Shown piece after piece: positions 1 through 7,036 of a stretch of 64,000 nucleotides of DNA. The stretch's first letter is position 1, and the number at the start of each line of letters is the position of its first letter. Position numbers and translations under genes: made by a program. The stretch covers positions 24,740-88,739 of the forward strand of contig PXRK01000078.1 in assembly GCA_003021015.1 (NCBI GenBank). The letters are read 5' to 3'. The notes under the pieces were generated by a model. It was not told the DNA's origin. It saw only the letters and a list, made by a program, of their open reading frames with translations, and made no database searches. This DNA comes from Halobacteriales archaeon QS_4_66_20 (lineage in GTDB: Archaea > Halobacteriota > Halobacteria > Halobacteriales > Haloarculaceae).

Positions 1-1
1 G

Positions 2-448
2 CCTGGGTTCGAGGGCGGGGCGGCCCCCCGACGCGGCCAGGAGGAGGTTGGAGTCGACGTCGGCGCTGGCGACGGCGGCCTCCAGTTTTCCCCGGTCGCG
101 ATCCACGTCGACGCCGGGACGACCGTCGTCTGGGAGTGGACGGGCAACGGCGCCCACAACGTCGTCAGCGAAGCCGACGAGTTCGAGAGCGAACGCACCG
201 GCGAAGAAGGGTTCACCTTCGAGTACACGTTCGAGGAAGCGGGCATCCACAGGTACTACTGCGACCCCCACAAGGGACAGGGAATGAAGGGAGCGGTCGT
301 TGTTGGCGACGACTTCCCGACGCTCACGGGGAACGTTCTCAGAACCGGTGCCGTGTGGGCCGGCGCGGCCGTGTTCGGGACGGTCGCCCTGCTCGGCGTC
401 GCTGCCTACCAGGAACTGTTCGGCGAAGGATCGCTGACGGAGTATTAG
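2..448 (+). CDS. Halocyanin-domain blue copper protein, 3' part
   Basis: This frame is open from the window edge to the TAG at 446-448, so the N-terminus lies outside. The visible 148 residues hold a plastocyanin-like copper domain with the expected ligands: His in GAHNVV, Cys in RYYC, His in DPHKG and Met in GMKG. A hydrophobic helix near the C-terminus (AGAAVFGTVALLGVAAYQE) suggests membrane anchoring from that end. Halocyanins are periplasm-facing small electron carriers. The copper domain closely resembles that of the lipoprotein at 7037-7705, which is anchored by its N-terminus instead. The family call is firm; the electron-transfer partner cannot be told. Confidence 0.9.
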   Translation, partial: PGFEGGAAPRRGQEEVGVDVGAGDGGLQFSPVAIHVDAGTTVVWEWTGNGAHNVVSEADEFESERTGEEGFTFEYTFEEAGIHRYYCDPHKGQGMKGAVVVGDDFPTLTGNVLRTGAVWAGAAVFGTVALLGVAAYQELFGEGSLTEY

Positions 449-486
449 AGGTGGCGAGCGGTCGTCGATCGACTGTCAGCTGACTC

Positions 487-597
487 ATAGTGATTGTTGT
501 GATTATTTTCGGAGTCGCATCACATTCTCGGGAGTTTCACGGGCTGACACCGGAGTCTGATGGGTCGACGGCGGTAAAGACTCACAACAATCACTAT
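487..597. repeat. Palindromic element, copy A (111 bp)
   Basis: Perfect 16-bp inverted ends ATAGTGATTGTTGTGA at 487-502 and its complement at 582-597 enclose 79 bp. Read on the minus strand, the inner boxes GTGAGTCTTTACCG and TCAGCCCGTGAAAC match copies near 46.5 kb. The element fills most of the gap between two convergent genes, and its right end shares a base with the pdxS stop codon (597-599). Confidence 0.8.
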
Positions 598-1505
598 CAA
601 ACGCCGCGGCCCTGCATCTTCTCCTCTTCTGGCAGGTCGACGTTTGCGTCGCCGGACATCCCCTGGCCGACGTTCTTGCTGATCTCGACGAGTTTCTCGG
701 AGTCGTCCCAGTTGTTGACGGCCTCGACGATGGCCGACCCCATCGCACGGGGGTTCTCGGCGCCGAAGATGCCGGAGCCGACGAAGATACCGTCACAGCC
801 GTGATGCATCATCAGCGCGGCGTCGGCGGGCGTCGCGATGCCGCCGGCGGCGAAGTTGACGACCGGCAGGCGGCCCCGCTCGGCGGTTTCGTGGACCAGT
901 TCGGCCGGCGCCTCGTGCTCGCGGGCCCACTTCTCACGCTCCTCGTGGCTCATCCCCTCGAGTTTGCGGATCGAGCCCTTGATGTTGCGCTGGTGGTGGA
1001 CCGCCTGGTTGACGTCGCCGGTGCCGGCCTCGCCCTTGGTGCGGATCATCGCCGCGCCCTCGTCGATGCGGCGCAGCGCCTCGCCGAGGTTGCGCGCGCC
1101 GCAGACGAACGGCGCCGTGAACTCCCGCTTGTCGATGTGGTAGCGGCCGTCCGCGGGCGTCAGGACCTCGGACTCGTCGACCATATCGGCGCCCGCGGCT
1201 TCGAGGATCTGGGCCTCCTTGGTGTGGCCGATGCGCGCTTTCCCCATCACCGGGATCGACACCTCGTCGATGATCCCCTGCAGCGACGCCGGATCGGCCA
1301 TCCGGGCGACGCCGCCCCGCTTGCGGATGTCGGCCGGCACCGCTTCCAGGTTCATCACTGCCACCGCGCCCACGTCTTCGGCGATGCGGGCCTGCTCCGG
1401 GTTGACGACGTCCATGATCACGCCGCCCTTCTGCATCTTGGCGAAGCCGCGCTTGACCAGCTCCGTGCCCCGCTGTAACTCCTCGAGATCGGTCGCGTCG
1501 GACAT
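597..1505 (-). CDS. pdxS: Pyridoxal 5'-phosphate synthase lyase subunit PdxS
   Basis: This 302-residue (beta/alpha)8 protein is the synthase half of the ribose-5-phosphate-dependent PLP pathway. It joins ribose 5-phosphate, glyceraldehyde 3-phosphate and ammonia supplied by the glutaminase PdxT. Visible family hallmarks are [17 protein letters not shown] near the N-terminus, the Schiff-base lysine in VMGKARIGH (about K89), and the phosphate-binding [13 protein letters not shown] and FVGSGIF segments. Length is normal for the family. No pdxT gene is seen in this window, so the partner must be encoded elsewhere. The gene stands alone between two palindromic elements. Confidence 0.96.
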   Translation of the reverse strand: MSDATDLEELQRGTELVKRGFAKMQKGGVIMDVVNPEQARIAEDVGAVAVMNLEAVPADIRKRGGVARMADPASLQGIIDEVSIPVMGKARIGHTKEAQILEAAGADMVDESEVLTPADGRYHIDKREFTAPFVCGARNLGEALRRIDEGAAMIRTKGEAGTGDVNQAVHHQRNIKGSIRKLEGMSHEEREKWAREHEAPAELVHETAERGRLPVVNFAAGGIATPADAALMMHHGCDGIFVGSGIFGAENPRAMGSAIVEAVNNWDDSEKLVEISKNVGQGMSGDANVDLPEEEKMQGRGV

Positions 1506-1545
1506 ATCTCCCAGTTGGTCTGGATCTACTTAACGCGTGTCGTTC

Positions 1546-1648
1546 ATACTGGTGGCTGTACTTCGTTTGCTCACCAGTCTCTGCGGAGACAGACCCGTTC
1601 CGCCTGGATTCTCAATTCGAGTGTTCACGTACGTACAGCCACCAGTAT
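1546..1648. repeat. Palindromic element, copy B (103 bp)
   Basis: A perfect 16-bp inverted repeat (ATACTGGTGGCTGTAC at 1546-1561, complement at 1633-1648) lies between the pdxS start and the HAD hydrolase stop. The right arm ends on the first base of the HAD stop codon (1648-1650). The interior differs from other copies, so membership in the same family is less certain than for copies A, F and G. Confidence 0.65.
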
Positions 1649-2328
1649 CAGTCCTCGGCGGCCGCGGTCCCGCGGACGATGTCGGCGACGTCTTCGAGGC
1701 TCTCGACCTCGTAGGTGGGCTCTCGGCCGAGGGACACGTCGGCGTTGTGCTCGCGGCGGATGAAGGCGGTGTCGACGCCGGCGCGCTCGCCGGCGACCAC
1801 GTCGCTCTCCCGGTCGCCGACGTACAGCGGTTCGCTCACGCCGAGGTCCTCCATCACCGATTCGAGAAAGACCGGCTCGGGCTTTTTCCGTTCGAGGCTG
1901 TCGACGTGTGGCTCGCGGGCCTGTATCGCTGCGAACTGCTCCGTGAGTTCGTACTGTTCGGCAATGAACTCGACGACGCGGCGCTGGTTGTTGCTCACGA
2001 TGCCGGTGGGGACCTCCAGGCCGGCGAGGACGCCCGCGTCGGGGTAGGGCTGTTTGCCGCCGTCGCGGGCCGCCTCGCGGAGGGTGTCGGCGAGGTTGTC
2101 GTCACGGTGGCGCCACAGCGTCGCGTGGTCGACGCCGTGGTGTTCGCTCAGAGAGACGAGTTCGTCGTAGGTGGGGCCGAACGCGACCAGCTCGACGTGG
2201 TCGTCCTCGGGCGCGTCGACGCCGACAGCCGCGAAGGCGTCGAGGGCTGCCTGGCGCACGGGGGCGCTGTCGAGGACGTCGACGACGACGCCGTCGTGGT
2301 CGAGCAGGAGGGAGTCGTACCCCCCCAT
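1648..2328 (-). CDS. HAD-superfamily hydrolase (phosphatase-like)
   Basis: The 226-residue protein carries the HAD motifs in order: LLLDHDGVVVD with the nucleophile and acid/base aspartates (D10, D12), a serine motif II in TGIVSNNQR, a lysine in ERKKPEP, and the metal-binding GDRESDV. A helical cap lies between motifs I and II, as in subfamily I phosphatases. The substrate is not predictable. I chose the ATG at 2328 because it precedes the fold directly and leaves one base to the upstream gene, implying co-transcription and coupled translation with the 2330-2809 gene. The longer frame upstream lacks homology-like character. Confidence 0.87.
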   Translation of the reverse strand: MGGYDSLLLDHDGVVVDVLDSAPVRQAALDAFAAVGVDAPEDDHVELVAFGPTYDELVSLSEHHGVDHATLWRHRDDNLADTLREAARDGGKQPYPDAGVLAGLEVPTGIVSNNQRRVVEFIAEQYELTEQFAAIQAREPHVDSLERKKPEPVFLESVMEDLGVSEPLYVGDRESDVVAGERAGVDTAFIRREHNADVSLGREPTYEVESLEDVADIVRGTAAAED

Positions 2329-2329
2329 G

Positions 2330-2809
2330 CTATCGCATTCCGAACGGGTCGTCGCCGACGCCCGGGTCGTCGTCCTCCTCGGTCTCGAACGCTTCGGGTG
2401 GCCGGCCCGCCTTCTCGACGACATCGTCGGTGACGATCAGCGGGCAGTCGACCCGCAGCGACAGCGCGATGCCGTCGGAGGGCCGGGCGTCGAAGACAGC
2501 CTGCTTGCGCTCGCCGCCGTGGTACTGTTCGGTGTCGATCTTGGCGTAGAAGGTGCCGTCGGCGAGGTCGTCGATGCGCACGCGGTCGATGGCGGCGCCG
2601 AACTCCGCGACCATCTCGACGAACAGGTCGTGGGTGAGCGGCCGCTCGAACGGCTCGCCGTCGAGCGCGAGCTGCATCGACTGGGCCTGGTCTTTGCTCA
2701 CGAAGATCGGGATGAGCTCGCCACGGGATTCGAGAATGACAACCGGCGTGCCAGGGCCCTCCTCGCTGACGCCGATGCCGACGCCCTCCACTGTAGCTTC
2801 GTGTTCCAT
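2330..2809 (-). CDS. Bifunctional nuclease (BFN/DUF151) domain protein
   Basis: This 159-residue protein matches the BFN/DUF151 family. Its central block runs from VVILESRGELIPIFVSKDQA to DGTFYAKI, then the characteristic DARPSDGIALSLRVDCPLIVTD. Plant and bacterial members have been linked to RNase/DNase activity, but the archaeal role is unproven. The acidic C-terminal tail (FETEEDDDPGVGDD) is typical of halophiles. ATG 2809 is preferred over an upstream ATG because MEHEATVEGVGIGV begins the conserved region. It is first in a two-gene unit with the HAD hydrolase. Confidence 0.85.
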   Translation of the reverse strand: MEHEATVEGVGIGVSEEGPGTPVVILESRGELIPIFVSKDQAQSMQLALDGEPFERPLTHDLFVEMVAEFGAAIDRVRIDDLADGTFYAKIDTEQYHGGERKQAVFDARPSDGIALSLRVDCPLIVTDDVVEKAGRPPEAFETEEDDDPGVGDDPFGMR

Positions 2810-2880
2810 GCTTCGTCTATTCGCCCGTGGACGCAAAAGCCTGTTCTCCGGGGCGAACGGTAGCCTGCCAGCAATCAGTA

Positions 2881-3117
2881 TCAGAGCAGCAGGTCGTCGG
2901 CCGCCCGTCTGGCGGCCAGCACCGCGTCCTCGGCGACCTGTTCGGCGTCGCCGGGGGCGTCGAGGTAGACGTCGACGTCGAGCTGTCCGTCCTCGAACGT
3001 CACAGTGACGTCGACATCGCGTAGCTCACTCTGTGAATACCGCGAAAAGACGACGTTCTCCGCGGCCGACGCAGCCGCCTGGACGACCGCTTCGTCGTCG
3101 GGGTCGTCCGCGCCCAT
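2881..3117 (-). CDS. DUF3194 family protein
   Basis: A 78-residue acidic protein (ending RRAADDLLL) of the small archaeal DUF3194 family, which is consistently found beside prefoldin beta and Pcc1. Its ATG overlaps the prefoldin stop by one base (3117), so the two are translationally coupled. No catalytic residues are evident; a helper role in the prefoldin or KEOPS gene block is only inferred from this arrangement. The stop codon sits inside a CAGTATCAG sequence resembling the ends of the palindromic elements, but no inverted partner is present here. Confidence 0.8.
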   Translation of the reverse strand: MGADDPDDEAVVQAAASAAENVVFSRYSQSELRDVDVTVTFEDGQLDVDVYLDAPGDAEQVAEDAVLAARRAADDLLL

Positions 3118-3506
3118 TATGCGCCGCCGGCGCCGCCGAGGCCGCCGCCCGGTCCGCCGCCGAGCATCTGCTGGAGCCCCTCCTGAAGCTCCTCGAACTG
3201 TTCCTGGACGCGCTCCTCCTGCTTCTGGAGGGTGTCGACGCGCACTTCGAGGCTGTTGACCTTCTCCTCGAGGGCGTTTTCGGCGGTCCCGTAGTCTGTC
3301 TCGACCAGCAGCTCGCCGAGCTGGCGGTACATCTGCGTGTCGGGGTCGATGTCATCAAGCTCCTCGAGGGCGGTCTTGGACTCGGTGAGCTGTGTCTCTG
3401 CCTGCTGTTTCTGTGCGGCGACCTGCTGTGCGGTCTCCTGGAGGTCCTGCAACTCCTCGATTTTCTCCTGTGCTTCCGGCGGAAGATTACCCTGCATATC
3501 AGTCAT
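3117..3506 (-). CDS. pfdB: Prefoldin subunit beta
   Basis: This 129-residue protein has the beta-prefoldin design: two long coiled-coil helices joined by a central beta-hairpin region ([20 protein letters not shown]). It forms the alpha2-beta4 cytosolic chaperone that hands unfolded proteins to the thermosome. The glycine-rich C-terminal tail ([16 protein letters not shown]) is an archaeal halophile feature. It sits in the conserved order eL43-rpoP-pcc1-pfdB-DUF3194, 36 bp after the Pcc1 stop. Identification is secure from helix pattern, length and context. Confidence 0.93.
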   Translation of the reverse strand: MTDMQGNLPPEAQEKIEELQDLQETAQQVAAQKQQAETQLTESKTALEELDDIDPDTQMYRQLGELLVETDYGTAENALEEKVNSLEVRVDTLQKQEERVQEQFEELQEGLQQMLGGGPGGGLGGAGGA

Positions 3507-3542
3507 CTCGGGACCCGGACTGTTAAACCCACGGAAGCGTAG

Positions 3543-3797
3543 TCACCGTGTCGCGGCACCGGCTTGCTCGGCGACTGACACCAGCGATAGCCAGGTGTTC
3601 GCCGCGGCACGGAGCGCCACCAGGTCCCGCGCCTCGATGGTCAGGCGGAGTTCAGCGGCCTCCCGGTCGAGTCGCGTTCGGCTGCGCTCGTCGTCGATGT
3701 CGCCGATTTCGGGCGTGATCGCCCGCTCGACGCGGCGGGCACGCTGTGGGGTCGCGTAGGTCAGCGAGAGAAGCGTTTCGTGATCGTACGCGGACAC
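3543..3797 (-). CDS. pcc1: KEOPS complex subunit Pcc1
   Basis: An 84-residue protein matching Pcc1, the dimerisation subunit of the KEOPS complex that makes the t6A tRNA modification. It shows the family pattern RRVERAITPEIGDIDDERSRT followed by LRLTIEARDLVALRAAANTWLSLV. The start is GTG at 3797-3795, which shares its first base with the rpoP stop codon (TAGTG arrangement), indicating tight coupling. Length and neighbours are normal for Euryarchaeota. Confidence 0.9.
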   Translation of the reverse strand: MSAYDHETLLSLTYATPQRARRVERAITPEIGDIDDERSRTRLDREAAELRLTIEARDLVALRAAANTWLSLVSVAEQAGAATR

Positions 3798-3931
3798 TAT
3801 TCGACGTTGATTTCTTTGACGTCGCGGCTCCGCTCTTTCAGGAGGACGCGGTGGCCGCAGTAAGGACAGCGCACCCCGCCGTACTCGTCGAGCGTGACGT
3901 CACGCTTGCAGCGGGAGCATTTGTAGCTCAT
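3797..3931 (-). CDS. rpoP: DNA-directed RNA polymerase subunit P (Rpo12)
   Basis: A 44-residue gene reading [19 protein letters not shown] then [16 protein letters not shown], ending in EINVE. The four cysteines (C5, C8, C22, C25) form the zinc ribbon of Rpo12, the homologue of eukaryotic Rpb12, which helps assemble the Rpo3/Rpo10 platform. It overlaps the eL43 gene by 4 bp at its start and the Pcc1 gene by 1 bp at its stop. It is easily missed because of its size. Confidence 0.95.
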   Translation of the reverse strand: MSYKCSRCKRDVTLDEYGGVRCPYCGHRVLLKERSRDVKEINVE

Positions 3932-4206
3932 TCGTCGTCGTCCTCGTCGTCCTCTTCGAGTGCAGCGCGGATCGACCGCGTGACGGTCTTGCCGGCCGGC
4001 GTCTGGGGCGTGTAGGCGCCGCCGGTGAACGTCTCGCCGGTCTCCTCGTTGACCCAGATGCCGGTTCCGACCCGCTTGACGTCGTCGCCGTCGACCTGGG
4101 AGTTGCGCATCTCCCGCTCGATCTCGGCGACGCGGCGCCGAGCAACGCGCCCGTATCGCGCGCCGAAGCGGCCTGCGCTCCCCGTCCGGTTTTCCTGTTT
4201 GCTCAT
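3928..4206 (-). CDS. rpl37ae: Ribosomal protein eL43 (L37Ae), cysteine-free form
   Basis: A 92-residue protein of the large ribosomal subunit with the hallmark segments [37 protein letters not shown] and [11 protein letters not shown]. The family normally holds a CxxC...CxxC zinc ribbon around the GTGIW segment. Here those positions read [14 protein letters not shown] and VNEETGETF, with no cysteine anywhere, so zinc cannot be bound in the usual way. The acidic tail EEDDEDDDE is halophilic. It is first in the operon with rpoP, pcc1, pfdB and DUF3194, preceded by a TATA-like box 28-34 bp upstream. Confidence 0.93.
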   Translation of the reverse strand: MSKQENRTGSAGRFGARYGRVARRRVAEIEREMRNSQVDGDDVKRVGTGIWVNEETGETFTGGAYTPQTPAGKTVTRSIRAALEEDDEDDDE

Positions 4207-4233
4207 AGTACTACACCGTCGGCCGAGCGGGCA

Positions 4234-4240
4234 GATAAAC
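4234..4240 (-). promoter_or_regulatory. TATA-like box of the eL43-rpoP operon
   Basis: On the minus strand GTTTATC lies 28-34 bp before the eL43 ATG at 4206, the spacing expected for a haloarchaeal promoter giving a nearly leaderless transcript. Confidence 0.6.
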
Positions 4241-4288
4241 CCTGCGAGTTCGGTTGAGTCGCTCGGAGCGTCTCTCGCTTCGCTCGCC

Positions 4289-4309
4289 TATACACCGGAC
4301 GTGATTTGT
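4289..4309. repeat. Solo end of a palindromic element (copy J)
   Basis: The sequence TATACACCGGACGTGATTTG matches, with a single-base gap, one end of copy F near 46.4 kb. No inverted partner is nearby, so this is either a truncated copy or a remnant. The rest of 4207-4458 shows no gene I can support. Confidence 0.5.
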
Positions 4310-4409
4310 CTAAGATATCTCGACACAGATCGGGACTTCCAGGGTCGATAACGCTGCTACTCCATGAGAGCTCCGAGGCGATCTTTCCGGCCTGCCGGCT
4401 GGTCACCCC

Positions 4410-4437
4410 GGGCCGCGGTCCCCTCGAAGCGCGGCCC
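4410..4437. terminator. GC-rich hairpin after a minus-strand gene remnant
   Basis: GGGCCGCG at 4410-4417 pairs perfectly with CGCGGCCC at 4430-4437 around a 12-nt loop. A second small hairpin CCCCTTCGGGG (4447-4456) lies beside it. Both follow the minus-strand stop codon at 4459-4461, so they may end its transcript. Confidence 0.45.
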
Positions 4438-4458
4438 CCTTCATGCCCCTTCGGGGTG

Positions 4459-4516
4459 CTACTTGCCGTCGTCGGGGTCGTTCTCGGACGGGCGCTCCCG
4501 CGCCCGGTTTTGCTCT
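4459..4516 (-). pseudogene. 3' fragment of a split small gene
   Basis: On the minus strand a short frame reads EQNRARERPSENDPDDGK and stops at TAG (4461-4459), just before the GC-rich hairpin. The composition (charged, acidic, ending DDGK) looks like the tail of a haloarchaeal protein, but there is no start codon and the frame is closed upstream by TGA. It lies just outside the R-M island. Together with the 5' fragment at 6744-6869 it could be one membrane-protein gene interrupted by the island. This is inference; the two pieces do not join in frame at the visible repeats. Confidence 0.4.
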
Positions 4517-4534
4517 CAAATACAGCCAGTTTGG

Positions 4535-4545
4535 ATGTAGGTATA
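4535..4545 (+). promoter_or_regulatory. ATGTAGGTATA box upstream of the restriction gene
   Basis: This 11-bp sequence recurs exactly at 6387-6397 in front of the winged-helix gene. It lies 63 bp upstream of the nuclease ATG. A separate TATA-like stretch (ACATATATGTAAC, 4578-4590) is closer to the gene. It may be an operator for the island's regulator. Confidence 0.4.
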
Positions 4546-4555
4546 TCGAATTAAT
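4542..4555. repeat. Left direct repeat bounding the R-M island
   Basis: TATATCGAATTAAT here and TATAGCGAATTAAT at 6745-6758 are a 14-bp direct repeat with one mismatch. They enclose exactly the three island genes. They may be a target duplication or recombination site, but no integrase or transposase lies between them. Confidence 0.5.
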
Positions 4556-4607
4556 TCCGGCTAAGCTGTATTAGAGAACATATATGTAACGTCCGTTCGG
4601 CGGACAT

Positions 4608-5327
4608 ATGGAACGACCTGAGTTTCAGGACAACTATTTCAACCCGAATGCAAACCTTCCGTATGGTGTCACTCCAGAGGAGGTCGGGGAGGCTATCCGG
4701 GAGTTCTACGACTTCTATGGTGACTTGAACGAATTTCTGCTCGCGGAGGACCACGGCCGGCTGGAAACTGTCCTACGGGCGAATAACGCCCTGAGCGACT
4801 TCGTGGGGAACGTCGCCACAGAAGAACTGGCGAACGTCTCCGATGCACTCATAGTAAACCAGAAGCCGGACGGGTTTCCCGACTTACTCCCGCTCGATAA
4901 CGACGAATACGCCGCGGAGGACTATGATATTCACCACGGAGAAGAAGGTATAGAGACAAAGTGCAGTAAGTCGAATGGAGGCTGGCAGGCTCATAATAAC
5001 GAATCAGCATGGTTCATCGTTTTCCGGTACATCCGCGGGGACCCGGAGGAAACTATCGAAGATATGGAGCCGATACGGTTCGTGCAAGTGTTGGCGGCGA
5101 ATCTCGATGAGGATGACTGGAGCCATAGCGGGCGGTCCAATGAATCGCGTCGGACCATTACGAGTAGTATCGTAGGTAGCGGAATGCACAAACTTCGTAG
5201 TAATCCGATATATGAGGATCCTGACGCGATTACGGGACGCGGGGAGAAGAAAATCGAATACCTCCAGCGCCACGCTGCGTTTAACCCGACGTTCGCGGAC
5301 GAACACCCCGAGTACGTAACCGAATAG
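4608..5327 (+). CDS. Putative type II restriction endonuclease (PD-ExK)
   Basis: This 239-residue protein has a PD-(D/E)xK-like active site: PD at residues 91-92 (GFPDLLPL) followed by ETKCSK with E116 and K118. Its neighbour is a DNA methyltransferase, convergent and only 28 bp away, which makes a restriction role likely. I do not recognise a named enzyme or a recognition sequence. The gene is visibly lower in GC than the flanking ribosomal and halocyanin genes, consistent with transfer. A TATA-like ACATATATGTAAC precedes it by about 20-30 bp, and a GTCCG/CGGAC hairpin (4591-4605) sits just before the ATG. Confidence 0.7.
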   Translation: MERPEFQDNYFNPNANLPYGVTPEEVGEAIREFYDFYGDLNEFLLAEDHGRLETVLRANNALSDFVGNVATEELANVSDALIVNQKPDGFPDLLPLDNDEYAAEDYDIHHGEEGIETKCSKSNGGWQAHNNESAWFIVFRYIRGDPEETIEDMEPIRFVQVLAANLDEDDWSHSGRSNESRRTITSSIVGSGMHKLRSNPIYEDPDAITGRGEKKIEYLQRHAAFNPTFADEHPEYVTE

Positions 5328-5355
5328 ACCAGTCTTGATGAGGTGTGAATGAGCG

Positions 5356-6309
5356 TCAGGAGAAGTCCGTGAGCGAAGCGGAGTCGTCGCCCTGCTGAGC
5401 GAAGTCGCCCCGGGTTTCGACCGGCGTATCTACTTCCGCGAGATTCGGAATGGCGTTCTCGGCCATGTTGAAGAACGTATCATCCAGTTCGATGCCGATA
5501 GCGTTGTACTCGAGCGCGTGAACGGCAGCGATAGTCGAACCCGATCCCATGAACGGGTCGAGTATAACGCCCTTCTGGAGGGGCAGGGCGGCATGGCATA
5601 GTTCACGCATGAGATACTGAGGTTTCAGATTCGGGTGCGCCTCCGCGTCGTCAGGGTCGGGGTGAGCGTTCTTGACTATCTCCGTCTCCGCCTTCGGAGT
5701 CTTTCCGTCCTCCAGTAGGTCTGTGAACGGTCGTTCTTCGGACTCACGGCGAAGCCCACCTGTTTGCCATGTATCTAGCGTATCCTGTAACCGGCCGTCG
5801 AGCGGCTTGCGGTAGAGGAGCCACGGCTCCCAATAGACTCGGGGCATCGAGGAAACCATATCGTATCGCTCATGCGCCCCCTTTGGTCGGTCGCCTCCAC
5901 GGAGCGTTTTCGTTTTCCGAACCAGCACGTCACGCCGCTCCAGCCCGGCTTCGTCCAACTGCTTAGACACTTCATGCATGAGTAATTGAGTCGTAGCGAC
6001 GAACATATGGCCACCCGGGCGAAGGACCCGCTCGACGGCTTCCCCGAAGGTCTTAAAGAAGTTACGTAGTTTTTCCTTATCACTATCGGATAGGACCGTG
6101 AACCGGGGTAACGGCTTCCGTTTATTCCCATCCAGTTCGGGAGGGATACGCCACACGCCACCTTTCCCCTCGCGCATCTTCTCGACGTTCGCGGTTTCAA
6201 ATTCGACCACGCCGTATGGTGGGTCCGTCACTACAGCGTGTATCGAATTTTCGTCGTACTCTTCCTCTAAGACCTGAAACGCATTCCCATGATGGAGGTC
6301 ATATCCCAT
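5356..6309 (-). CDS. DNA methyltransferase (amino-MTase, beta-type order)
   Basis: The 317-residue protein carries the catalytic DPPYG at residues 29-33 and the SAM-binding DPFMGSGST at 251-259. This is the order of the beta group of N6-adenine/N4-cytosine methyltransferases. The final region GIELDDTFFNMAENAI fits motif II/III. The start is ATG 6309 because MGYDLHHGNAFQVL begins the fold; the longer upstream frame overlaps the divergent promoter. It is convergent with the nuclease and divergent from the winged-helix gene, 120 bp apart. It presumably protects host DNA at the nuclease's site. Base specificity cannot be read from DPPY alone. Confidence 0.87.
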   Translation of the reverse strand: MGYDLHHGNAFQVLEEEYDENSIHAVVTDPPYGVVEFETANVEKMREGKGGVWRIPPELDGNKRKPLPRFTVLSDSDKEKLRNFFKTFGEAVERVLRPGGHMFVATTQLLMHEVSKQLDEAGLERRDVLVRKTKTLRGGDRPKGAHERYDMVSSMPRVYWEPWLLYRKPLDGRLQDTLDTWQTGGLRRESEERPFTDLLEDGKTPKAETEIVKNAHPDPDDAEAHPNLKPQYLMRELCHAALPLQKGVILDPFMGSGSTIAAVHALEYNAIGIELDDTFFNMAENAIPNLAEVDTPVETRGDFAQQGDDSASLTDFS

Positions 6310-6386
6310 TATTGAACACCTGCCTTTGGGGCCTCTTATTCCCTCTCTTTCGTTTGAACCTAGGGGTGTAAGTAGATAGCGGTAGA

Positions 6387-6418
6387 ATGTAGGTATAAAT
6401 TTGTCATTACGTGAGTAA
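6387..6418 (+). promoter_or_regulatory. Divergent promoter/operator region of the island
   Basis: The stretch contains ATGTAGGTATA (6387-6397, shared with 4535-4545), which overlaps the TATA-like GGTATAAAT (6392-6400), and an interrupted palindrome TTAC-GTGA-GTAA (6407-6418) about 12 bp before the winged-helix ATG. Binding by the winged-helix protein is plausible but untested. Confidence 0.4.
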
Positions 6419-6429
6419 CCCGAAGAACG

Positions 6430-6723
6430 ATGGGACAGGTCGAGGAGGACGCTTCCTACGTAATTCGCTCTCCCCACCGAACTGACGTACTCGGTCGTCT
6501 CGCCAAGGGTAATGCAATTCCAGCCCAAATACGCGAGGATACCGGGCAAGAATATTCGCGTATCACCGATGCCGTAAACTCTCTGCGCGGCCGCGGCCTG
6601 GTAGAACTCCTTGTCCCCGACGAGACTAAGCGTGGTCGAATGTACGGTATCACGAACCGGGGAGAGGAGGTATGGGAGTATTTGCTGGAGAATAACATGG
6701 CCGAAGAACCTAACGCCGGATGA
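6430..6723 (+). CDS. Winged-helix DNA-binding regulator of the R-M island
   Basis: A 97-residue protein with a winged helix-turn-helix: SPHRTDVLGRLAKG, then IREDTGQEYSRITDAVNSL as the recognition helix region, RGRGLVELLVPDETKRGRMY as the wing and GITNRGEEVWEYLL at the end. It resembles small ArsR/MarR-like archaeal regulators. It is divergent from the methyltransferase and inside the island's direct repeats, so it is probably the control gene of the R-M system, analogous to bacterial C proteins although those are of a different (XRE) fold. Low GC like the rest of the island. Confidence 0.75.
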   Translation: MGQVEEDASYVIRSPHRTDVLGRLAKGNAIPAQIREDTGQEYSRITDAVNSLRGRGLVELLVPDETKRGRMYGITNRGEEVWEYLLENNMAEEPNAG

Positions 6724-6743
6724 ATTTTCGACTGAAGGCCCTT

Positions 6744-6869
6744 CTATAGCGAATTAATAGCGTTCCCGAGCGCCAGCGCGCCAGCCGCCGCGAGCACACC
6801 GACCGCGAGGATACCGTGTGAGCCGTCGGGCGGCAACTCGATCACGTCCCGCTCGAGGGGTGGTGTCAC
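6744..6869 (-). pseudogene. 5' fragment of a split small membrane-protein gene
   Basis: From a GTG at 6869 the minus strand encodes 41 residues, MTPPLERDVIELPPDGSHG followed by a hydrophobic helix ILAVGVLAAAGALALGNAIN, then stops at TAG immediately within the right direct repeat. The start has a normal haloarchaeal look, and the frame ends abruptly after one membrane helix. I read it as the front of a gene whose tail may be the fragment at 4459-4516, cut by the R-M island. It could also be a genuine 41-residue membrane protein. The rest of 6870-6999 shows nothing recognisable. Confidence 0.4.
6745..6758. repeat. Right direct repeat bounding the R-M island
   Basis: TATAGCGAATTAAT, matching 4542-4555 at 13 of 14 positions in the same orientation. 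Confidence 0.5.
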
Positions 6870-6999
6870 AACGCCAACACATCAGCCGGCGTCGAAGCGG
6901 TAACCCGACCGCTTGCTGGCGAACGAGCAGTGATACCGACGCACATGGACTACCTTTCACTCCGGAAATCGTAAGACACCGTTACTGTTTGAATCCAGA

Positions 7000-7007
7000 A
7001 TATAATT
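7000..7007 (+). promoter_or_regulatory. TATA box of the halocyanin lipoprotein gene
   Basis: An AT-rich stretch (ATATAATTATT) lies about 30-37 bp upstream of the ATG at 7037, the expected spacing for a short-leader haloarchaeal transcript. Confidence 0.6.
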
Positions 7008-7036
7008 ATTGAGAGGGAAGGCTGAGGCCCCAACGC

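Noticed and set aside
2862..2890. Possible palindromic element end at the DUF3194 stop (CAGTATCAG)
   Set aside because: No inverted partner or inner box lies within 200 bp, so the match is too short to count.
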